A stretch of DNA of 64,000 bases from Punctularia strigosozonata HHB-11173 SS5 (GCF_000264995.1 NW_006767438.1:1178310-1242309), one strand, 5' to 3'; positions 27,112 to 39,544 are shown, numbered from the stretch's first letter. Translations and numbers: made by a program. Notes: a model not told the origin generated them from the letters alone.

Positions 27112-28877
27112 ATGGCCGACGTGATTCCTGTTCTTCAGCGCGTGCAGTTCGCAAATGTAAGCGTTTGGCCTTGAAGAGTCAAAGCACTGCTAACATGTTT
27201 TCCCCAGTATTTTATCAGTAAGAATGTGCATGTGATGATGGTGACAACTAGCTGACGAACGCCAAGGCGCGTCGGTCCCGCTTCTGGTCTGTTGCTGCAT
27301 CGCGTGTGGTGGCTGTTGGACGATACTGAGTAGACGTACACACTCCAGATATACGACTTCTGCCTCACGCTGGACGATGAGGTGCGTGGTCTTGTACGGT
27401 ATGAGCCAAGCAACCATCAAGCCTAGTCGGTTAGGTCTCGTTGATATGGGGCTCTAAGCTCTCTTGGATCAAGATTCTTTACTTCATGAACAGATTGGCT
27501 CCATTTTCAGATGCGATACTTGGATTAGCTCGTGAGCGCTTCTGATGCTCGCCTCGTTCTCATGACTGACTAGATATGAAGGTCGGGTCTTGGCTCGCGA
27601 TGAATGGGTGATTCCGCTCTTGAGCTTGTATGCCGAGCTCGCGCTCAAGTAGCCTTGGTCTCTCTCTCAGATGTGCCAACAAGGCGATGCCATCGTTAAC
27701 TGTGGGTGTAGTGTTGTACACGGCACATCGTGATCTCAACGCGTTCGGGCGCAGCTCTCGTTCTCATCGGTTTAGCCGTGGCAGAAGGCTAGTTTATACA
27801 CACTCCCCGCGGTCTCTGCCTAACTCGGGTGAATGCGTTTAGCTCTCCTAGTAGTCCGAACATGCGCAATATGGCGCAACAGCACACGTGTTGCGTACAT
27901 CCTCTGGGCCTCGTTTGTCGTAAGTATTGATCATCTGCGTGACTGGACGCATAGTAATGTGTGGCTCAGGGGTTTTCCGGCGCTGCGGTGATCATTCTAG
28001 CTCGATACCAACTCCAAACGCGTTGTATGTCGACCCCCGCTCATCATGCTTCTGATCGAGGCTCACCCTTACATCGCAGTCATCACCATAAGCGCCACCA
28101 TACCGGGCCTGAGAGGATGTCTGGAAGTGGCCGGACGAAACGAGATATGGAAGGCATTCCTACTTCTCACGATCTCGGAGACTGGTGCGTGATGGATAGA
28201 CCCTCGATGTTTCTACAGCTACAGCAACCGATGGGTTCCAGTTATTCTGGCATTCACTGTGGCGCAATACTGCATCTCACGTACGTCACACAACGCGGAT
28301 CAAGCTGATATCCATGCCGCATCTGACCATAGGGGCACATCCGCACCGCAGATGATGGTCAGCATACGCATAGTTCGCGTCTGTTCACAACCCTGTATCG
28401 CGACGGTCAGACCCCACATGACAACTTTAGTCCATTCATCTAACACATCCTCTAGGAATGATGTACTATTTGTATTTTTTATGTGAGAGCAGCGACGGAC
28501 CCCAACGGATTCAACTAATCGTAGAATCTGCAGTGCCTAGCATCGCCAATATCGTGGTATTGGTCCGCGCGGTAATGTGTGTTCTCCTGTCCAAATCATC
28601 TTAACTATTGATATGCGCGATTTACAGGATCCGGAGCGAGCATCGTCTATGATACAGTGCGTGCAAAGCCTTTTATTCTCCGTCCTACGGTACTCATTGC
28701 ATCGCAAACAGGATTTTGCATGCCCTGCATAGCATCCTGGTATCCCGGGTGATCTTGCGATTGAGAAAGACGGCGCAGCTTCCTGCACATGAGCCCTTGT
28801 CAATGCTGAGTATTCCTCCTGTGTATACTGTGTATAGACAGTACGAGTCCCAGCACGATCCTGAGTCACATTGGTGA
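27112..28877 (+). CDS. DUF6533-domain membrane protein 1 (divergent type)
   Basis: An integral membrane protein of unknown function. Splicing the frames gives MADVIPVLQRVQFAN, then YFISASVPLL, IYDFCLTLDDE and VSLIWGSKLSWIKILYFMNR. This is the DUF6533 signature (Tyr-Asp-[YF] followed by an acidic residue and an aromatic helix) and a second helix. Later exons give RSGAALVLIGLAVAEG, LLVVRTCAIWRNSTRVAYIL, ITISATIPGLRGCLEVAGRN with EIWKAFLLLTISET, NRWVPVILAFTVAQYC, SRLFTTLYRDG and the terminal SILVSRVILRLRKTAQLPA. The pattern is six or seven hydrophobic helices and a short cytosolic tail that ends at a TGA (28875-28877). It lacks the YHQ block and the EMQ exon of the other six array members, so it is a different DUF6533 branch. 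At least ten exons; exact borders in the middle are approximate. Confidence 0.75.
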
Positions 28878-29229
28878 ATATATATTTCTACTAATCGAGG
28901 GATGTGCACTGAAACGTAAAGGACTCGTGGTCCTGAATCCGCGAAGGGTTCAAGATTCTGCAGCATCGCAGATCTGCTCCACCAAGCAGCGGATTATTGG
29001 CTGGCCTATGTTGACAATCTAGATTCGACGACATACACGTGTCAATCAGAGCGCCCGTACGATTGCTCATGATTAACCTCTGATTTAGTATCATCCTCAT
29101 CCAGACCGGAGATCTCAACCCTATCCTGATCCTGATACTATGAATTTCTTCAGTAGGGTAACGAGAGTCGCGCATATGCTGTGAGTACTACTTCCATAAG
29201 GAAGGTACCACGCAAGGTGCTCTGTGCCG
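28878..29229. other. Spacer, no gene seen
   Basis: AT-richer spacer between DUF6533 gene 1 and the partial copy of its 3' end. I see nothing coding in it. Confidence 0.4.
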
Positions 29230-29791
29230 TTGATAATCGTATTCAGTCGCATTCAGGATCGATTGAGAACTCATGTATACAGCTTCGTTAAATGCGGAAT
29301 ATCGTTAATACTGCTCTGGCCGTTGATCACTGGATGTGAGAGTCGGTCGTGCATATATGCGCAGGGATCAATCACCGCTCCTAGTATACACCTGTTGCTC
29401 GAGCGACGATGTGTATATCGGAAATGGACGAGAAATTGACGAGTGCTGCCTGCGTATTCTGGGGGGCGTAATGGTCCCTGGGATATTTTCTAAGTTGCCT
29501 AACTTGTTGATACGTAAGCACTGCAACTGATATACCTCGCCAACAGAGCCCGGGAAAGTCCTCATCGATGATACAGTACGTATGCGAGTTCATTAATTCT
29601 AGGCACTTTACCTTAGTCATTGCGATGCACACAGGATAGTTCACACTCTGCATAGCATCCTGGTGTCCCGGGTCATACTGCATATCAGGAAATCAACGCG
29701 TGTCTCTGCACATGAACCATTGTCGATGCAGGACAGTCTTTTGACGCACGAGACACATCATGTTCGTTGGGACCCGGAATCGTGTTGGTGA
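29230..29791 (+). pseudogene. Partial tandem copy of the 3' end of DUF6533 gene 1
   Basis: The two last exons of DUF6533 gene 1 are repeated here in the same order and with the same splice phases: SSMIQ, an intron with a GTACGT donor and ACACAG acceptor, then IVHTLHSILVSRVILHIRKS and SAHEPLSM, ending in WDPESCW and TGA (29789-29791). Gene 1 has MIQILHALHSILVSRVILRL, SAHEP-like PAHEPLSM, and HDPESHW. An upstream hydrophobic block (GGVMVPGIFSKLPNLL) fits the preceding helix. No N-terminal DUF6533 motif is found. It is a truncated duplicate; the 5' border is uncertain. Confidence 0.6.
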
Positions 29792-30189
29792 CGCACACTT
29801 CCGCCCATTACACGAAAATAGATATCTTGGTGCGCTAGCACTGCGTCCCATGTATGTATATTGTGCCTCGTGGACAAATCAATACCTCGCAGCTATCCAT
29901 TGTTGTGTCAAGATACCCAGACGAAATCCCACGCCAAAATTTGGACCTGCTGATGTATTGCGCAACGCACTAGTAAAGCGCGACATCATGAAACGCGTCT
30001 ACAACAATCCTACGTCGAGCGGACATCTTCTTTCGAGTTGATCACAGATGTTACAGTAATGTCTCGCTGAGGAATTCTCATAAGCCTTCCATATCCTCTA
30101 TGCGCCCGTGGGTATCATATAGATCTTCTAGCAGTACAGCAAACCGACTACCAGCGACTCTGTCGCACAAAAAATGGTATCTATCGGCG
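29792..30189. other. Convergent spacer, no gene seen
   Basis: Lies between the partial gene 1 copy (+) and DUF6533 gene 2 (-). It should hold the 3' ends of both. No coding signal was found. Confidence 0.4.
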
Positions 30190-31710
30190 TCATCTGTGAG
30201 CAGAATGTTGTTTAATCTCCGTAATGTCCGCGTCAGACGGCAATGTATGCATTTCGAAATCGATGCCGTGGTATTCGGCTGATAGGTGCGTCGTATTCAG
30301 CATCGGGGTACTAGTACTACATGCGCGGGGATGAAACTCACCACATGTGACGTTGATAACCTCTCGGTTATTGTTCGGCGCAGAGAGTACACGTGTGAAT
30401 ATATCCAGGCCTGCTCCCGTTGTATGGTCCATATTCATGTTCTGAAATCGTTGCTTGCGGGGATCGCGGATGTTGAGCATTAACCGGGACATGAGCATCG
30501 AAGACAGCGAATTCGCAGGTGCGCCACCTATTCCTCTGAGTGCGGGCGGGAAAGCAAGGAAGGCGGCGATTGTGAACGTGTAGCAGAGTGCCATGATGCT
30601 GCATGCGTTATAAAAGAGGTGATAAGGAGCTGCTTCCAGTGAAATGAGGACGGTTGAAGGCGTACCCGAAGTAGAGCGTTCCTTCAGGAATACCCAGGGG
30701 GTTAGTATTCCTCGTTGTGCGAGAGCCATAGAAACACACCATCGCGCATAAGAGTACCCCGCGCCAGGAACCTTCTTTGGGTCATGTATTTGCACAACAT
30801 AAGCCCAAAGATTGCAACATCGAAAGCGAGTAATCCGGACCAGGTGATGGCCAGGCCTGAGCAACGAATGTCATGAACAAGTGTAAACACAGCTAGCCCG
30901 TAGACTGGTGTAGCTTACGCAGCGCCCTGACAAAATATCAGCATGTAACCAAAGTGCGTGATCGAGCTGTGTTCTTACTGCTGTCTTGTCAGCAACGATA
31001 CACATCCCACAATATTATTGTGTATGGGCACATTGATTGTTGGGCTGTGATCACCCAAGACGGCCCACTGTGAGCGCAGCGTGATGAGAATGTCTATTTC
31101 ATATATGAGTTCTATAGTCGCGACACACCAAAGCGATGCCAATGACGCCAAACCCGTATCCGAGCAGAGAAAATAGGATTCTGCGACTGCGATTATAAAT
31201 CGCGTATGTTCGCATGATCTGCAAGACTGAGTCGATCAAGGTTACGCCTCGAGCCATAAGAGCGATATATTCAGGCTCACCGCCAACGACCAGTTGGATG
31301 AATATCGCCAATATTTGATGGTATGCGTGCACGGCATCGCATTGCCTCTGGTAGGCCAAATTATGTTTGATGCAGGCTCTCCGCATGTTCGTATGACGAA
31401 GTCTGGATGTCCTCGTACCTGACTGCTCCTCCAGAAGTCCTCCACAAGGAACATGATCTCCCCGAACGAACAATATCGGTTGAGAAAGTATAGCACTGAA
31501 GCCCAACCGATGTTCTTGCTCCAATACCGGTCTACCTCGTCCGCGAACGTTAAGGAGTAATCGTAGCATAGGATTGTGGTACCGATGGTCGCCACATAGC
31601 GTGTTAGATCCCTGCGCGAATAGGTTGGAGGTCAGCGAGCCGCAAACGGGATGTTAAAACACGCACCCTTGAAACTGGATCTCTGCCCCCAACTGAGTCG
31701 CCAGCGACAT
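30190..31710 (-). CDS. DUF6533-domain membrane protein 2 (subfamily A)
   Basis: A predicted seven-helix membrane protein of unknown function. A 44-nt first exon (MSLATQLGAEIQFQ, phase 2) is spliced to DLTRYVATIGTTILCYDYSL, the DUF6533 signature, then EVDRYWSKNIGWASVLYFLN, VEDFWRSSQ, CDAVHAYHQILAIFIQLVVG, LQIMRTYAIYNRSRRILFSL, LAITWSGLLAFDVAIFGLML, RRFLARGTLMRDG, IMALCYTFTIAAFLAFPPAL and SSMLMSRLMLNIRDPR. A cytosolic tail of mixed polar residues follows, and a separate last exon reads AEYHGIDFEMHTLPSDADIT. Here the EMQ motif of the paralogues is EMH. All blocks join at consensus splice sites, so the gene looks intact. It lies head to tail with gene 3, and gene 3's coding end begins about 0.8 kb upstream. 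Confidence 0.82.
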
Positions 31711-32485
31711 GAGCGAGGTACAGGAGAGGTTCGGGTTCTAGTTGCGAGGCTGAATTTCCGCCCTGTTTGCTTACCCTTAAGGCGGAGCACACCCGCAGCG
31801 CGCTCCTATGAACTTGGGCATCGGAGCGCAGGTGATCACGATTAACTTTCCACCAGGATGGTGGCCATGCACAGCTGAAGTTCCAAACAGAAGCCACATC
31901 GAGTCCACGGATGAGAATAGAATATGCCGTAATGAGATAGCGCTGTATCACGAGGTTCACAAATGCCAAAGGCCCGAATAGGCGCGTGTCCAAGCCTTCC
32001 ACATGGCTACGTGTGCCAGGAGCGAGAGACTATGAAGATGAAGAGGTCATACATCTGTGGAATGGTCTGCGACGGCCGGACTCTAATGCGCGCGTGTGAG
32101 AGTTTGCAAGGGGAGAAATCTTGATAACTTGCAGAATTGAGTTGCGTCGTCAAGGTGACCGAGGGAGCATACACCTGCGTGATCGACACCAGCTTCGTCT
32201 TCGTCGAGGACTCCAAGGAGCAACATCGTCGGAACCACAATCCAGACCTTCCATGGCATTCACATGGCGATCAAATCATCCCAGTGTTATCTTGGGTTGA
32301 TCTTGGGTCGCCAGGTCGTGACGCCACCATCGATCCTGCGTGCCTGCCAGTTGCGGCCACTGTACTGGTGTCGTTGCATTGCAACAGCTAAACTTGTTCT
32401 AGGGGTGATTCCGACCAATTTTTTGAGCAAACATATCATACAGATCTCGTAGATTGAGCTGATTCGCCGGCCTAGAGTGCGCTTC
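31711..32485. other. Spacer and promoter of DUF6533 gene 2
   Basis: About 0.8 kb upstream of gene 2 and downstream of gene 3. Short open frames have no family features. No element was recognised. Confidence 0.4.
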
Positions 32486-34132
32486 TCATCGGTCCAACAC
32501 ATCACCTATAGATTCGCGCTCAGCCTCGCTGCGGATGATTTGGCATGTGCCGTGCTCATGAACAGGCCCTCGAACATTCGTGCCATCGGTCATGCTTGAT
32601 ATCTGTTGCATTTCAACGTCGGAATCGTTGTATCGACGATCTGTTCGCAACATTGTCGCTGACTGAGATCGTCGCTTGTCGCAAGCTCTGATAAAGGACG
32701 TACCGAGAACGACACGTACGGCCCCGGCACTCTCATCATTTGACTGGGTGATTGTCATCATTCGAATATCCAAGGATGTTGATCCAGATGTCCCTCCGAT
32801 TGCGGTGTCTGGATACCGATGAAGACGAGGATCACGTATGTTCAGCATCAGTCGGGACATAAGTGTCGTGGCCAGGAAGTTCGCTGGTGCGACGCCAACA
32901 GAACGTAACGCTGGAGGAGCGACAATGAATGACGCAATGGTGAAGATATATGTGATAGCCATTATCCTGAGGAGAAATAGATGATCAGTAGCCGAAGCAA
33001 GCGTCCAACATGTCGCTACCCACCCGAAATACATCGTCCCTAGTAGTTTTCCATGAGTCAGTCAACGCCGACGGTGACGCAGATATGTATGAGATCTTAC
33101 CATCATGCATGAGAGTACCGCGGGCAAGGAACGACCTTTGGCGTACATACTTCCATAGCATTAGACCGAAAACGACGCTATCGAAGGCAAGCAATCCGGA
33201 CCACGCAATCGCTAAGCCTGCAAGACAATGTCGTCATCGGATCGGTTTGAGGAAAATATGGGGTGGTGGGTCACCAAGCGACGAATGCAAGGAAGTTTGG
33301 AATGTCCGAAATGACTGGAGTGAGTCTTTGTGGGGAGAATTTGTGTATGGTACTCGCCTATAGATCTGTTCAAGTCTGAGTTGCGATAGTTCCCGACAGT
33401 GGCAACATCGAAGCAACTTACTGCTGTTTGTCGAGAGGGGAGAGGCAACCGCTCACGGGTTCAGGCCCCAGGTAGTCGTGGCTGTCACTTTGATCGCCGA
33501 GAACGGCCAACTACCTTCCGGTGAGCCTCTTCGTCTCACGGAATCATAACAATGCTCACCAAAGCAACGCCTACGGCCGCCAGACCGGTCACAACAAGGA
33601 ATGCGAGAATTTTGAAACTGCGATTGTATACGGCATACGTGCGCAAGACCTGCGAAACTGCCGGAATGCAACCATGAGTTCCGGGTCTGCCTACAAGACG
33701 CACAGACGTACCTCCGATGACGAATTGAATGACGATTGCGAGGATCTGGTGGTATTTGTGCAACATGCGGCATTCCTCCTGGAGAACAAACATCATAGCC
33801 GTCAGCTTTCAACAGCGAGAAGCGTCCAATGGAACGCACTTGACTGCTTCGGCGGAAATCCTCCACGAGGAGCATGATTTCTCCAGCGGAAAGGTACCTA
33901 TTCAAGAAGAACAGGATCGAGGCCCAGCTCGCACCCTTGGTCCAATACCGATCGAACTCTGTTGAGAACGTCAAGGTATAGTCGTAGAAGAGGATGGTAA
34001 TGCCCATGGTCGTGGCATAGCGCGCAACGTCCCTGATTCGAATAGTAAGAATGCCAACGGTATCCCGCTAGTAGTTCGTGTTACTCACACCTGAAGTTGA
34101 ACATCCGCTGCTGGCTGGGCCCACAACGCCAT
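32486..34132 (-). CDS. DUF6533-domain membrane protein 3 (subfamily A)
   Basis: Paralogue of genes 2 and 7. The first exon is 44 nt (MALWAQPAADVQLQ, phase 2). The next reads DVARYATTMGITILFYDYTL then EFDRYWTKGASWASILFFLN and VEDFRRSSQ. Then come ECRMLHKYHQILAIVIQFVI, VLRTYAVYNRSFKILAFLVV, AVLGDQSDSHDYLGPEP, LAFDSVVFGLMLWKYVRQRS with FLARGTLMHDG, IMAITYIFTIASFIVAPPAL and LATTLMSRLMLNIRDPR. The last exon reads RRYNDSDVEMQQISSMTDGT and carries the EMQ motif; the stop is at 32486-32488. Hydrophobic stretches match seven membrane helices with an extracellular Cys and a long cytosolic tail. The function is unknown for the whole family. The frame looks intact. Confidence 0.82.
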
Positions 34133-34678
34133 GCACTAAGGAGGTGGAGCTGGGGTGGACGTTCAGTCGAAAGTCATGCCGCTATCCCACTGCTCGATAT
34201 ATGCGGGAACAGCGTCGGACATTTCTCCAGTGGGATCTACGGCGATAGCAGCCAACCGATGATGAAACCGTTCGCTGTCCCAGACCTATGGCAGAAGGCA
34301 CAGCCGATGCGTAGGTCCTAGTGAACCTGAGGGTATCTAGAGCTGTAGCGGGAAGATTGCCGTTCACATCTCGCCGAAACTGGCGCTCGTTTGCGAAAGG
34401 GCGAGATAGCTTGACCCAAAGACGGCACTCCGCGCATCGCCCCATCAGAAGCGCCAGCGACTATTCTTGCTCTGCCTCAGTCCAATCGTCGTGCGGGACA
34501 TTTCTGTTCAGACTATTCGACCAACAAATCCAGAGAGACGAACAAGATACCAGCTCTATTCGCTCGGATACAACAAAGATGCTGCTACTGATACAAAAAA
34601 ATGATTATCACCATGTATGCTATAGCGTTATAGATGCGTTACGTCTTCGTATACATCCCTTTTTGGCATCATCATCTC
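34133..34678. other. Spacer between DUF6533 genes 3 and 4
   Basis: About 0.55 kb. It holds the promoter of gene 3 and the 3' flank of gene 4. No gene was seen. Confidence 0.4.
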
Positions 34679-36864
34679 TCATGCCATGTCGACTCCGCGA
34701 TCTTGCGAAGGATCCGACATCCGATCGTGATTCGTAGCCGCGTTCGTCGTCGTCGTCGTCGTCGCGCCCGTCCCAGGCTGCATCTCAACGCCCTCCTGAA
34801 CTGCGAACGAGTTGATCATCAGCCGGGGTGGCACAGACAAAAAATATCCCTAGCTCGCGAAGGAAAAAAAAACACGGACGCTCACTCGGATAAGCCGGCG
34901 TCGCCTTCCCCGAGAGGTCCCTCGAAGCCGACGCCGACTGCGCTCGCGCGGAGCTCGCCGGCGTCCTACTCCCGCTGCTGCGGGACCAGCGAGAGAACGA
35001 GACCGTGCCCGGCGTCCTCGCTCCCCAGCCCCCGAAACTCCACCCCGACCTCGAGCTCGGGGCGGTCGAGTCGATCCCGCGCTCTTCGTCCTCGGACGGG
35101 CTCGCGTATCCGTAGCCGTACTCGCCGTAGCCGTAGTCCGGATCGCCTTGCGCCGACGGCGGGCTGATCTCTATCGCTCCCCCGGGAGTAAGCGATCGCC
35201 GCCGCAGAAAAAGAAAAAAAGAAGAAGAAGAAGAAGAAGAAGAAGGAAGAACGCTTTAGGGAAAGGAAAACAATGAAAGGGGGGGGATAAAAAAAAAGGT
35301 TATTGGACACTTGCCCAAGACGGTGCTGACGTACTGCCCCGCCGACGACACTCCGCCGCCGGTCGTGAACTCCCCGGTCCCGCTCCGGCGCGGCCGCGGT
35401 CCGAAATCGATGCGGGTGTCGGTGGCGCGCGTGCGCGAGGTGGTGGTGGCGCTCGCGAAGCGGACGACGCGCGGGTCGCGGACGTTGAGCATGAGGCGCG
35501 AGATGAGCGAGGCGGCGAGGACGTTGGTCGGCGCCGTGAAGAGACCGCGGAGGGAGGGCGCGAAGAGGACGAAGGAGAGGATGTTGGCGAGGGAGGAGAG
35601 GGCGAGGACGCTGATGCGGATGAGAAAGAGGAAGGGGTCAGGTGAAGGTGATGGAATGAGTTCAGAGGGGGGGGCGTACGCGAAGTATACGGCGCCTGTT
35701 GCGATTGCGGAACGGGTGAGCGATGCGACGAGGGTGCGAAGGAGAAGAGAGAGAGAGTGACTCACCGTCGCGCATGAGGACCGCGAATAGGTCGTGGCCC
35801 GGCATCCGCCGTCCACGCGAGACGGAGAGGGTATGTCCCAACGCTTTGGCGAGCGTGAACGCGAAGATCATCGTGTCGAACACCATCAGACCGGTCCAGG
35901 CGATGATCAGATCTATATTCACAGAAGCAGGAGTGGGAGCGCAGCGTGGGAGAGTCAGATAGTCGTGTTTCGGATTTCGTGGGGACGGATCTGAAGGCCA
36001 GACTCACGGAGGGCCCTGGAAGCGGCGAAGAACGCGGGATGAGAGCTATCCTCGACTGTGGGTGGGAGGAGAGACTCACTGGTGCCGGGTCAGGGTGGAG
36101 ATGCAGCCGATGGCGACCCCGGGCGCGGTGAGCATGATGGTCTGGCTGCGGTCGCCGAGAACGGCCCACTGTCGCACGCAAAGATATCGACGGGTCAATA
36201 TACGGATTGTTAAGGCGAAAGTGCGCAGTCGCGGGAAGCTCAGATGGGGGGACGGGATTGAGAGGAGAGGAACTTACGAGGCCGACGCTGATCACGACTG
36301 CGGCGACCGCGAGGATGAATCGGAGCACCCTGCGGTCACGGCCGTATAGCGCGTAGGTCCTGATGATCTGCAGGACTGCGATACGGTGATTCAGCCACGT
36401 TCGGAATTAAATGCGAAGGAGACTCACTGCCGACGATGATCTGCGTGATGACCGCGAAGAGCTGGTGATAGGTGTGCAACCTATCACATCGAGACTGGAT
36501 AGCAGGCGTCCTCAGCATGATGCCGTGAAACGTGAAATACTCGGGTGCACAGACCTGATCCTGCGGGTGATAGAAGTTCTCGATCACGAGCGCGAGCTGG
36601 CCAAAGACGGAGAGGTATCGGTTGATGAAGAAAAACGCGGACGGCCATGTAAGCCTCCGTCTCCAGTATCGTTGTATCTCGGTCCCGATCGTCAAAAAGT
36701 AGTCGTAATAGAGGACGGCGAAGGCGACGGTGGAGACGTAACGATTCACTTCACTGGATAAGGACCGACAATATGGTTCGCGTCAGAAGATCGAACGGTG
36801 AGCCCGCGGTTGGTGCAAGGACGTACGCCTGTGTCTGCGCGCTGATCGCAGCTTGCGAGTACAT
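34679..36864 (-). CDS. DUF6533-domain membrane protein 4 (subfamily B)
   Basis: The first exon is 38 nt (MYSQAAISAQTQ, phase 2), followed by EVNRYVSTVAFAVLYYDYFL and TIGTEIQRYWRRRLTWPSAF with FFINRYLSVFGQLALVIENF. Later exons give CDRLHTYHQLFAVITQIIVG, LQIIRTYALYGRDRRVLRFI, LIIAWTGLMVFDTMIFAFTL, SVLALSSLANILSFVLFAPS and AASLISRLMLNVRDPRVVRF. The cytosolic tail begins EISPPSAQGDPDYGYGEYGY and is Ser/Arg-rich. The last exon reads QEGVEMQPGTGATTTTT and stops at 34679-34681. The tail exon is joined by what reads as a GC-AG intron (35171-35314) that contains a (GAA)8 run. Seven helices are predicted; function unknown. Less similar to genes 5 and 6 than those two are to each other. Confidence 0.83.
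35171..35314 (-). other. GC-AG intron in DUF6533 gene 4, with a GAA repeat
   Basis: The frame ...STVL before and EISPPS after the intron is kept only if the donor is G|GCAAGT at 35314 and the acceptor is gatag at 35171. In gene 6 the same position has a normal G|GTGCGT donor. The 144-nt intron is longer than its neighbours and holds eight GAA units at about 35220-35245. Confidence 0.6.
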
Positions 36865-37839
36865 CAATGGGTCGCGGATATCCCTTGTCCCTTGAATAGA
36901 CCCAGTCCGTCGAGGAGCAGGTACGTCGAGGTCAAAGAGCGAGGCAAGCAAAGCAGACGCGACCGCGCGCGCAGGGTCTTGGCGGCCCTGTGTATGGTCT
37001 TGGATACCGGTGGAGAGAACAGCCCCTCGTCTCACCCTGGCGCCGAAACCCGCTGGTCGGAGGAGGTAAGCCAAGCTTTGTGTGTGTGCAGCTTGTGCAC
37101 ACTTGATCTCCGCGTGCCTTTGCTCGGTCCGCGGCACGACAGCTTTTCGCACGTTGGCGCCGGCGCGGCCAATCACAGGGCACATCCCATCAGCCGCCAC
37201 GTGTGCTCGCATCAGATTCGCCGGTCACCATTACAAATCGCGCGCGGAACACACCACGGGCTCGGCGCGGATCTTGCGACCGATGCTTGCACCGGGGAGA
37301 GCTGGTCAAATACTCGTGTATAGATGATAGCTGAAGGAGAAGAGGCCAAGAACTTCCTGAAAATAACCCCTAGTCCGGTAGCTCACTCACTAGCCACTGC
37401 ATACACATGGCAACAGAGTATGGTGGTATTGGTACAAACTAGGTTATAGCACGTAAGGTAAATACGGATTCTATGTAGATCCAAGAGAGTAACTCTATGG
37501 CTGAATGCCGCGGCCGCGGCCAAGTCGTGGCCTTTCAAGCTTCAATCTGTGCAAGTCAATCATCTACTCTCGATATGAACCCTCGCAGCTCCTCCGTGAG
37601 CTTGCTAATCGCAATGACCCAACATGGCCCGCTGCCCCCGGATCCACTCCCTCGCACTGAGCGCCGCTTCACGAGCACGCCAGCTCCGAGTCAAGCTGCC
37701 CCGAGGTGGATTCCCGGCGGCGTCGCACTCAGGCACCCAACACCCCAGCGGCCCGACCACAAACGCAAGAGCGCACATCAACAGCGGAGAGCGCGCTGTT
37801 GCTCGCTCGCGGTTTCCATATCGAATTAAAAAAAAGCAA
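36865..37839. other. Spacer between DUF6533 genes 4 and 5
   Basis: About 1 kb. Small Arg/Pro-rich open frames occur on both strands but none shows conserved features. It probably holds the gene 4 promoter. Confidence 0.4.
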
Positions 37840-39544
37840 TCAGTTGTCTGATCGCCCGTCCACATGCTGCGCCTTCATCTCGATGACGTCCCCGACTGCG
37901 TCGGAGATTCCGTCAGCAACTTCATTCGCACTTAGGGTGGCACTCCAGTTACACACGCACCGCTCTTGCTTTGAAACCGCGGTCCGAACGTCCACCACCG
38001 ACTGGAACTCCTCTCCGCCGACGTCGGCACGTCCGATGGAAGACCGCTCGTCCACTCCTCCTCCGCAGCTCGAGATGAATCGCGCGGCCCATACCCACGA
38101 TCGAAGGCGGCATACCCGTAACCAGAGCGTCCGCGCGGGCTGGTCTCTGTGCCACACGCAAATAAAAATCGATGGTATCGTCATGGGCGGTTCCTAAATA
38201 GCCAAAAGAAAAGGAGCGACAAACGTACCGATCGTGGCGTCTCCGGCGGTACGCGAAAGCCGAAGGAGCTCCGGGGGCGAGGGCATCGCCACGCGAACGA
38301 TGCGCGGGTCGCGGACGTTGATCATGAGGCGGGAGATGAGCGTCGCGGCGAGCACGTTCGTCGGGATCGTGAGCACACCCCGGAGAGCGGGCGAAGACAG
38401 CACGAAGGTGAGGATGTTCGCGAGCGAGGAGAGCGCGAGTACGCTGACGTATGTCCAATGACATGGATCAGAGAATCACGTCGCGATGGCGGAGCCGCAA
38501 GAACGTACGCGAAGTAGATTGCGCCGTCGCGAAGGAGCACGGTGAAGAGCGCGCCGGAGACGCGGGGGTGCAACGCGCCTGGAAGAAAAACTTGCTCCTT
38601 CGAACGGTAGACCGAGCGTGCGGCCGTGAGCGCGAAGATGATGCAATCGAACAGGAGTTGGCCGGACCATGCGATTGTGAGACCTACAAAACATCAAGAT
38701 ATAGAGAGGAGGGCTTCTCGAAAGGCAATATATCCTCACGATCGGCTCTGCGGGGGAAGTGTGAGCACGAAAGCAAATGTAGAGGTACGGTTTTATGCTC
38801 AACTGGCTTCGGGTGAGGATGTACATGCATCCCGGGTCAAGGCCCGGCGCGGTCAGCGTGATCGTCGGGCTATGATCGCCAAGGATAGCCCACTATGCGC
38901 TATTGAGACTTCTACAGATGTGACCGATCGGAGCGTGGTACTCACCAACGCAACGACAACGATTATGACAGCGCACGTTACTAAGAATATGAGGATTGCC
39001 CGGCTCCGACCATACAACGCGTAGGTACGCATAATTTGGAGGACTGTCGGAGCGGGTGGAATAGTTTCGTCAGATGACGCTACAAAGAGCATGACATCAC
39101 GTATACTGACTGCCGGCAACGAGCTGAAGCACGACCGCAAATATCTGATGATATACATGCCAGACGTGGCATTTGTCCTGTCGCGGTCTCGTCGTCAGCA
39201 ATGCGGCCAAACACGGCACATGACGAGTAGTACGGACTTGATTGGATGGGGCCCAGTACGTCTCTACGACAATAGGCAGAAATCCGAGTAAAGAGAGGTA
39301 TCGATTGATGAAGAAGAACGCAGAGGGCCATGTGAGCCTCCGTCCCCAGTAGCGCGAGATTTCGGTCGGGAGCGCGAGAGCGTAGTCGAAGTATAGCAGC
39401 GCGAAGGACACGGTGTATATGTATCGATTGATGAAGCTACCGACAATGTGTTCAATCAGCGCCACGGAACCTGGGGTTCGCGAGTTGAAGGCGTATATGA
39501 ACGTACGCATCGGTTTGAGCGTGGACGGCCACCTGCGAGAACAT
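37840..39544 (-). CDS. DUF6533-domain membrane protein 5 (subfamily B)
   Basis: Close paralogue of gene 6. The 38-nt first exon gives MFSQVAVHAQTD (phase 2), then FINRYIYTVSFALLYFDYAL, EISRYWGRRLTWPSAFFFIN and RYLSLLGFLPIVVETYWAPS. Further blocks are KCHVWHVYHQIFAVVLQLVA, LQIMRTYALYGRSRAILIFL, IAWSGQLLFDCIIFALTAAR, GALFTVLLRDGAIYFA, VLALSSLANILTFVLSSPAL and AATLISRLMINVRDPRIVRV. The tail reads ETSPRGRSGYGYAAFDRGYG with a Trp-Trp-Thr-Phe element, and the last exon VGDVIEMKAQHVDGRSDN ends at 37840-37842. Here EMQ has become EMK. Splice phases match genes 4 and 6 throughout, so the model is well supported. Seven membrane helices; function unknown. Confidence 0.83.
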
